From Saururus chinensis (Eukaryota; Streptophyta; Magnoliopsida; Piperales; Saururaceae), in assembly GCA_035235625.1 (NCBI GenBank), contig CP141145.1, forward strand, positions 26,166,563 to 26,230,562: a DNA stretch of 64,000 nucleotides, written 5' to 3'. Of this stretch, positions 58,375-64,000 are shown piece after piece. Every line of letters starts with the position of its first letter. Position 1 is the first letter of the stretch. The notes below the pieces were generated by a model that was not told the DNA's origin, made no database searches, and worked only from the letters and a program-made list of their open reading frames with translations. The translations under genes were made by a program, and so were the position numbers.

Positions 58375-58680
58375 TGCATTGCACATTATCGTGTTAAAAA
58401 AATGTGACATCACTTGAATTCGTGTATTCGGTTACAAGCTTACAATTCAAATCGTGATACCAAAATCACGATATGAATGCATGTTGTGTTATTACACTAC
58501 GCTGAAAATCATTATTGATATATTGCATGTGTATGTCGTATCATTACTAATGCGATATATTATAAATCATGTTTCTTTCATCACATGATATGATTTGAAT
58601 GTCACACGATATATTCTATTATCATGTGCTTGAGTACACGATAAAGATCAATCTCGTGTATTCTAAAGTTTTGTTGTTAC
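58375..58680. repeat. Palindrome array in transposase intron 1 (B)
   Basis: More degenerate than the others, with units such as TCATGTGCTTGAGTACACGA near 58601. The donor side is GTAACAACA on the minus strand. Confidence 0.65.
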
Positions 58681-59368
58681 TTGACAGTTTCAAATGTGAA
58701 CTGCATTTCATTGACTTCGGTTTGAAATCTGACATTAGAGCTCGACTGAGCCATTATGACTGGTGAATTAGCTTTATTGACTGTCTGGTTCTTTTCTACG
58801 ACCGGTGATTTGTCACCGTTGTTGGGCTCTTTCATCTCGGCATACAATGATAACACCTTCGTATCGCCTTCTTATGAATGGAGAACATTGATAGAAGGTC
58901 CTCATTATCTTGTAGTTCATATATCATAGATAATTGTGAAAATGGAATTAAATATTTCAAAGTGACATTACTATTTATGGCAAGTCGTGCTTTGACTTGA
59001 ACCAGTAGCTCGCCGAACCTCATCGACGGATCAATGTTCATCAATTGTGCCTTTCCACCTATATACACACCGTCATTGCCTACATCTCCACTGTAATATA
59101 TGTAAATGCCGATCCTATACATAATCGGTGTAAAAGGGGGATCGAATATACAAAATGCAGCCTTTGGAGCCCTCAAACAACATCTGCAGTGTCAAAAAAC
59201 GTCTTTTCTTGCTGAATAATGCTCGCTATGGAGTCACCTCCTGCTAGCAACTTTCGTTGGCCGCTGATGAATCCTAACAGACTGAAATGGCGTAGCACTA
59301 TTTCGATGTTCAATATTTTTATAACATATGAGATAGTAAACAATTAAGAGCAATTTTGTCAATAAATG

Positions 59369-59925
59369 TCATATGACATTTGTATTTAAAATTTAGAGGA
59401 CATAATTTTTTTCTATTTTTACCAGGGCAATATAAAAAAATAAAAAAAGAAATAAGAGAAAATGACTACAGTGTAATCCATTATCCCTCTCGTCTCAAAT
59501 CCAAACAAAATTTAGCTGACTTTATTAGGGTTTGTCCTTACTTTCAGCAACTATCAACAACCATGTAAAATGAATTACTATTATTATCAGCAAAAAGTTA
59601 AAAATCAGTGACATCTCGGTTGTACAACCACTCCATCATACACCCCACATGGGGCAAAATGGTGGCAGGATGTCTGGAGTCCGGTGTTCATTTCATTTCA
59701 ATCTTTCAAGAAGTCTACCAAGTCGGCTCATCTACTTCAACTGTCCCAGAACTAAATTGGGCGGGTTGGGTGCTTATTAAAGGCGCTCATCTGCTTCTTC
59801 CTAACGCCCATCGCCCCATTCATACCCCCTCCAGTGCGAGACAAGTATCTCACATATAAATCTTGAAGGCCCAGAGAAGAAGGAGTGTGCCCTGCTTTCA
59901 AAGGGTGATCTGTTTTGGCTCTACA
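59369..59925. other. KCR1 upstream region
   Basis: The short interval between the element B terminus and the KCR1 start codon, including its proximal promoter. No gene is seen. Confidence 0.5.
59853..59860 (+). promoter_or_regulatory. TATA box of KCR1
   Basis: CATATAAA lies about 70 bp upstream of the ATG, giving a short leader of roughly 40 nt. Confidence 0.6.
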
Positions 59926-61180
59926 ATGGGGGAATGTATGGAGCAGCTGAAATCCCAGCCCAGTTGGCTCGTCCTCCTTCTGGCGCTCGGATCTCTCACT
60001 GTCCTGAAGCTGTCCTTCAAATTCCTGAGATGGTTCTTTGTCAGCTTCCTCAGACCGCCCAAGAACCTCAGGAGATACGGCTCCTGGGCCCTGGTCACCG
60101 GCCCCACGGATGGTATCGGGAAAGGCTTCGCCTTTCAGCTCGCCCGGACGGGCCTCAACCTCGTCTTGGTGGGTCGCAATCCAGGCAAGCTCAAGGAGGT
60201 CTCCGAGCAAATCCAGGCCAAATTCGGGAAGACCCAGATCAAAACCGTGGTCGTCGACTTCTCCGGCGATCTGAACGAGGGGATACAGAGGGTCAAGGAG
60301 ACGATTCAAGGGCTGGACATTGGGGTTCTGATTAATAACGTGGGGACTTCGTACCCGTATGCGAGGTACTTCCATGAGGTGGATGAGGAGTTGCTGAGAA
60401 ACTTGATTCAGATTAACGTGGAAGGGACTACGAAAGTCACCCAGGCTGTGCTGCCGGGGATGCTTGAGAGAAAGAGAGGTGCAATTGTGAATATTGGATC
60501 CGGCGCGGCCATTGTCATTCCCTCAGATCCTCTCTATGCTGTTTATGCTGCCACAAAAGCGTGAGTCTTTTCTCCTTTTTCCAATCTATTTTGATATTTT
60601 GAACAAAATTTTCCTCTTGTTTATTGCTGATAACTTGGTTAGATTCAAACTCAATGAAACAAAGATGGGATTTTAGTGGCTAATGAAGGGAACTCTAACG
60701 CATTAACTCTTTCCTCACCAACCTTTTTTAGCTTAAAGCCAAGGATATTATAACTACATACCAAGAGTGCGATAATTCTTATGAATTATCCCTCTGTACT
60801 TTTTCTTCACTGGATATGTGAATCGAAATATTGACAGGCTCAAGTACTTGTTTGTCTAACTACTTCCTGTAGGATCCTGAGATAATATAGATTCATTAGT
60901 ATCCATGGATTATCCATTAAGGGACAGATAATGTTGCCTTCCATTTTTTTCTTTGTTGAAAATGATATGCACTATATAGACAAAATTCGTTATATCTGTT
61001 TTTTTCATTTAGTGAATCATTTTTTTTGTTGGTATAAATGGTGGGAAGTTTGTCTTTTAAATTGATCTTTTTAATAGAAATAATCATCTCTTTTCTACCT
61101 TTATATTCAGTTACATCGATCAGTTCTCAAGATGCCTCTATGTTGAATACAAGAACAAGGGAATTGACGTGCAATGTCAG
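59926..61180 (+). CDS. KCR1: Very-long-chain 3-oxoacyl-CoA reductase, exons 1-2 (gene continues past the window)
   Basis: KCR1 is the NADPH-dependent beta-ketoacyl reductase of the ER fatty-acid elongase, needed for waxes, sphingolipids and storage very-long-chain lipids. Exon 1 is 59926-60560 and exon 2 is 61111-61180, joined in phase (AAA-GC/T-TAC), giving 235 codons. Visible features: N-terminal membrane anchor (about residues 12-44), Rossmann motif [10 protein letters not shown] (58-67), NNVG (137-140), catalytic Ser192 in NIGSGAA, and YxxxK at Y207/K211 ([14 protein letters not shown]). The last residues, GIDVQCQ, should be followed by the family's VP-LYVATKM segment in exon 3, which is not found before 64000. 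A 2.6-kb transposon occupies intron 2 and at least partly explains its length. An in-frame ATG also lies at codon 5; I chose the upstream ATG. Confidence 0.93.
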
Positions 61181-61287
61181 GTATGCAGTTCTTCATGCTA
61201 ATTTCATGAGATTCTAGGCTTGACCTTGCTTTCTACTTTCGGGAATTTTATTTTTTATTTTTAATATGTGGTGCTCTCAGTTACTAG

Positions 61288-63868
61288 TAAGGGTGCTAAT
61301 GAGCCGAGTTGAACCGAGTTTTCAGATTTTTTGCCTCGAGCTCGATTTCTGAAAGCTCGGTTCGATTTCGGCTCGAGCTCGATCGAACAGCTCAATTCCT
61401 GGCTCGAGCTCGGTTTGGCTAAAAACTCGAAACTCGACTCGAGCTCGAGCTCGAAAACATATTATAGCAACTCGAACTTGTGTTCAAATTGAGCTCGAAT
61501 TACATTTACAACCAATTTTTTTTTTCTATAAAAATCTATATTAATTTAGAGAATCACACCAACATTACAAAAATAAAAAAAATTATAATAAACATAATTT
61601 TATTGTATTAAAGTTGTAAATATTATTTCAAAATCCATGGTTAAGATAAGAGTCAATAAATACCCAACAAAAAAATTTCATTTGTCACCAAAAATTTAAC
61701 TAATGTTATTCAAATATCCCATATAATAAATATAATTATATAAGAGTCCTATTAATATCAGCCCAGGCTCACGAGCGCCGGCGTGCGCTCGGGCTCACGC
61801 ACACTGGCGTGTGCCCGGGCTAATTGGGCCGTCGGATTTACATCCAACGGCCCATCAAACTCACGGGTTTAAATAATATTAACTTTTTTCGTTATATAAA
61901 TAATATTAAAAATAATAATTACCAAAATAATATAAAGGGAAAAATATTTACTAATATGGTGTTTCTTTTCGCGAGCGCCTCCGTGACTTTTTTTAATTTA
62001 TTTTTTAATTTAATTCTTAAAGAGAAAAAAATCAATATAATGTACTAATTTGTGAAATAAAGGACGAAATCAATATAATTTCATGCTTTTAAAAGATGAA
62101 ATCAATGCAATGTATTGATTTCGTCATTTAGAAGGATAAAATCAATAATAAAATAATTTTGTCCTCTCTTCTCTCTACTATATCTTCATTCTCTCTCTCT
62201 CTTTCTCTTCACTCTCTCCTCTCTCTATTCACACACTCTCTATTTGCTCTCTCTTCTCTCTACTATATCTTCATTCTCTCTCTCTCTTTCTCTTCACTCT
62301 TTCTTTCTGCTATCTCTCTCTACTCTTTCTCTCTCTTCACACACTCTCTATTCACTCTATCCTCTTTATATTTCTATTCAGTCTCTCTCATCTCTCTTTT
62401 GGCTATCTCTCTTATTCTCTATCTTCGCTCTCTCTTTTCTCTATCCTCTCTTCTTTTTCTTCCTCTCTCCCTATCTCTCTCTCATGTGCATGACGTGAGC
62501 CCTAGCTCTGAGAAGTGGGGAGAAAGTAGAAAATTTTAATTTAATTTTTTCTTATTTATATATTATATATTAAAATGCTAAATTTAAAATAAAATATAAT
62601 GTATTTGTAAATGATGAAAATAATATTTTTAAAATTTTTTCATGATTTTGTCTTTTAGAAGAGAGGAGAGAGAAAATAAAAAGATGAGAGAGAGAAGAGA
62701 GATAACCAAAAGAGAGAGGAGAGAGAGAGTGGAGCGAGAGAGGAAAGAGAAAAGAGAGAAAAAATTAATTCATTATTGATTTCGTCATTTGGAAGGACAA
62801 AGTTAGTACATTGTATTAATTTAAGTATACTTATTTCATCTTTTTAAAGGATAAAATTATAAAAAAATATTAAAAAAAAACTACGCAGGTGTCAGCGCCT
62901 AGTTAGTGAAAAGGAACATCATATTGGTAAATATTTTTCTCTTTCTGTTATTTTAATTATTATATAAAATTTCTCATATAATAAGTCACAAAAGACTGAA
63001 CTAGTCACCAAAGTTATGACAACTCTTATTCACATAGTTCATATCTAATTATTCTAGTGACTACAAAATAATTCATAATAAGAGAATTATTTGGACTTCA
63101 GCAATAACATATTTCATGATGTGTGGATTGCCTGTAAAAAATATATATATAATTAGAATTAAATAGTAAAATCTAGACTTGGTCCACTAGATATATTTAT
63201 AGGAAAAATCTAGATATAGTTCACTAAATCTCTAATTCTAAACTAATATAATTAGTTGAATTAAGAATGTTTATTTGCAAGTAGAATAACATATTTATAT
63301 TTGTTAGGATTAGAATGATTAAAGGTAGCATTTAAAATTTAAATAATATTATATAGATGAATAGGGGTAGAATAGAAATAAAATAATTTATCATACCTAC
63401 ATTCTCAATTTTATTAGTAGTAGGATTTATATTTGTTTAAAATATAATAGTATAATATAGGTATTATATATCATATTATATAATATATCATATACCATAT
63501 ATTAATGTATATATAGGATATATATTTTATAAATTAATATAAAATATTATGGGTACATGAAAGGTAAAAGTTAAAAAATTTATATAATATGGGTATAATA
63601 ATTAAAAAGTGATATATAATAAATCGAGTCGAGTTCGAGCCGAGCTTCGAGTCGATTTCGAGTCTAACCAATCAGGTATCAAGTCGAGTCGATTCGAGTT
63701 GGCCCATGTTCGAGATCGGCTCATTTGATTTCGAGTTTGAACCGAGTTCGAGTCGAGCTCACTTCGAGCCGAGCCAGATTCGAGTCAAACCGAGCCGAGC
63801 CAGATTCGAGTCAAACCGAGCCGAGCCAGTTCAGCTTGATGAGCTGGCTCGGCTCGTTAGCAACCTTA
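61288..63868. mobile_element. hAT-like non-autonomous element in KCR1 intron 2, 2581 bp
   Basis: The left end is TAAGGGTGCTAATGAGCCGA, and the right end in reverse complement is TAAGGTTGCTAACGAGCCGA. The flanking 8-bp duplication is GTTACTAG (61280-61287) against ATTACTAG (63869-63876), matching at 7 of 8 positions. Subterminal regions at both ends are packed with CGAGCTCGAGC-type repeats (61310-61460 and 63620-63860), as expected for transposase-binding regions. No transposase is encoded. An 8-bp duplication and short inverted ends favour hAT; a different superfamily cannot be excluded. Confidence 0.8.
61915..62970. repeat. Large inverted repeat / hairpin-like block nested in the hAT-like element
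   Basis: Outer arms of about 65 bp (around 61915-61980 and 62890-62970) are inverted copies sharing GAAAAATATTTAC and AATATG. Inner arms pair a CT-rich tract (62160-62490) with a GA-rich tract (62650-62765), and TGATTTCGTCATTTAGAAGG near 62116 corresponds to a similar sequence near 62774. The CT tract contains an 84-bp tandem duplication (62163 and 62247). This looks like a nested foldback or MULE-type non-autonomous element. The long ORF at 62159-62539 is an artefact of the CT repeats. Confidence 0.65.
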
Positions 63869-63876
63869 ATTACTAG

Positions 63877-64000
63877 CAGTACTTGTAAAAGGGTGTATTT
63901 TTTGGTTGATAAGAAGTAATCAGTCCTATAGATGAAGACAGACTGTGAGCAGTGATACTGAATGACTTTATGAACTAATCAAACTAAAAAAGAAATCGGT
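63877..64000. other. Remainder of KCR1 intron 2
   Basis: Host intron sequence resumes after the target duplication. No exon is seen before the window ends. Confidence 0.7.

Larger units (their letters stand above)
55640..59230 (-). pseudogene. MuDR-type transposase of element B
   Basis: Minus-strand exons: about 59230-58681 (PB1-like N-terminal domain, FSQLSMIYELQDNEDLLSMF), about 58375-57568 (acidic linker DKEDEEFENMWGDDQWYNND), 57335-56380 (MULE catalytic domain) and 56107-55640 (SWIM finger RTCTCGKFQHLRLPCKNAIA, then a CCHC knuckle CGQLGHNHKRC). Likely catalytic residues are the Asp of VDATFLKGKYP, the Asp of YDRHKGL and the Glu of NRSESAN. Two adjacent stops (TGA TAG) follow KGKYP, just before LLIATALDGNNN, and a frameshift separates the knuckle from the SWIM finger. 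The protein would cut and paste MULEs; this copy looks dead. Confidence 0.85.
45912..59368. mobile_element. Mutator-like element B (Ulp1-carrying type), about 13.5 kb
   Basis: The ends are imperfect inverted repeats: AAATTTTAGACAAAAATACCC at 45912-45932, and the reverse complement of GAGCAATTTTGTCAATAAATG at 59348-59368. As in element A, the left end is followed closely by GGGTTTTATATTGT. A + strand Ulp1-type gene (46.7-50.6 kb) faces a - strand MuDR-type transposase (59.2-55.6 kb). It is longer than A because it keeps the catalytic exon, has repeated spacer segments between the genes, and contains a solo LTR. No clean target duplication was found. Both genes have stops, so the copy is probably inactive. 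Confidence 0.85.

Noticed and set aside
59752..60375. 207-aa minus-strand ORF
   Set aside because: Antisense shadow of KCR1 exon 1, whose + strand frame is clearly conserved.
62159..62539. 126-aa Ser/Leu/Phe-rich ORF
   Set aside because: It is a product of the CT-rich simple-sequence tract; several frames stay open for the same reason and no domain is visible.

Overview
The window is nuclear DNA from a flowering plant. Gene structures are exon/intron with GT-AG splice sites, introns are AT-rich, and I could reconstruct plant genes exon by exon: AUG7 (augmin subunit 7), a REF6/JMJ12-type H3K27 demethylase, two early-nodulin-like phytocyanins, RGS1 (7-TM plus RGS box) and the 5' half of KCR1 (very-long-chain 3-oxoacyl-CoA reductase). 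Grasses are generally reported to lack the 7-TM RGS1, so its intact presence suggests a non-grass angiosperm. I cannot name the species.

Layout. 1-6.4 kb: decayed transposons (an LTR running off the left edge, a second LTR, a Ty3/gypsy chromovirus pol remnant with its 3' LTR, and a PIF/Harbinger-like remnant next to AUG7). 6.6-12.2 kb: AUG7 (+, 9 exons). 13.0-22.1 kb: Mutator-like element A. 22.7-30.9 kb: REF6-like gene (-, 7 exons). 31-34.8 kb: intergenic. 34.8-37.4 kb: two tail-to-tail ENODL genes. 39.2-44.8 kb: RGS1 (+, 11 exons). 45.9-59.4 kb: Mutator-like element B, with a nested 1.55-kb solo LTR. 59.9 kb to the right edge: KCR1 exons 1-2, with intron 2 invaded by a 2.6-kb hAT-like element that carries a hairpin-like block.

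Elements A and B are the most unusual content. Both are Mutator-like elements of the kind that carry a Ulp1-type (C48) protease ORF on the + strand, facing a MuDR-type transposase on the - strand. In both, every intron of both genes, the leader and the region between the two gene ends is filled with an array of a roughly 20-nt near-palindrome built on GTGTTATCGATAACAC. I did not see this motif in the recognisable exons. Element A has lost precisely the exon holding the transposase catalytic core, and the breakpoints fall inside two intron arrays, which suggests array-to-array recombination. I do not recognise this organisation from any described family.

The host genes are unrelated in function (spindle microtubules, chromatin, cell surface, G-protein signalling, wax and sphingolipid synthesis), as expected for ordinary gene order. 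Transposons lie in introns and between genes and none interrupts a host exon that I reconstructed.
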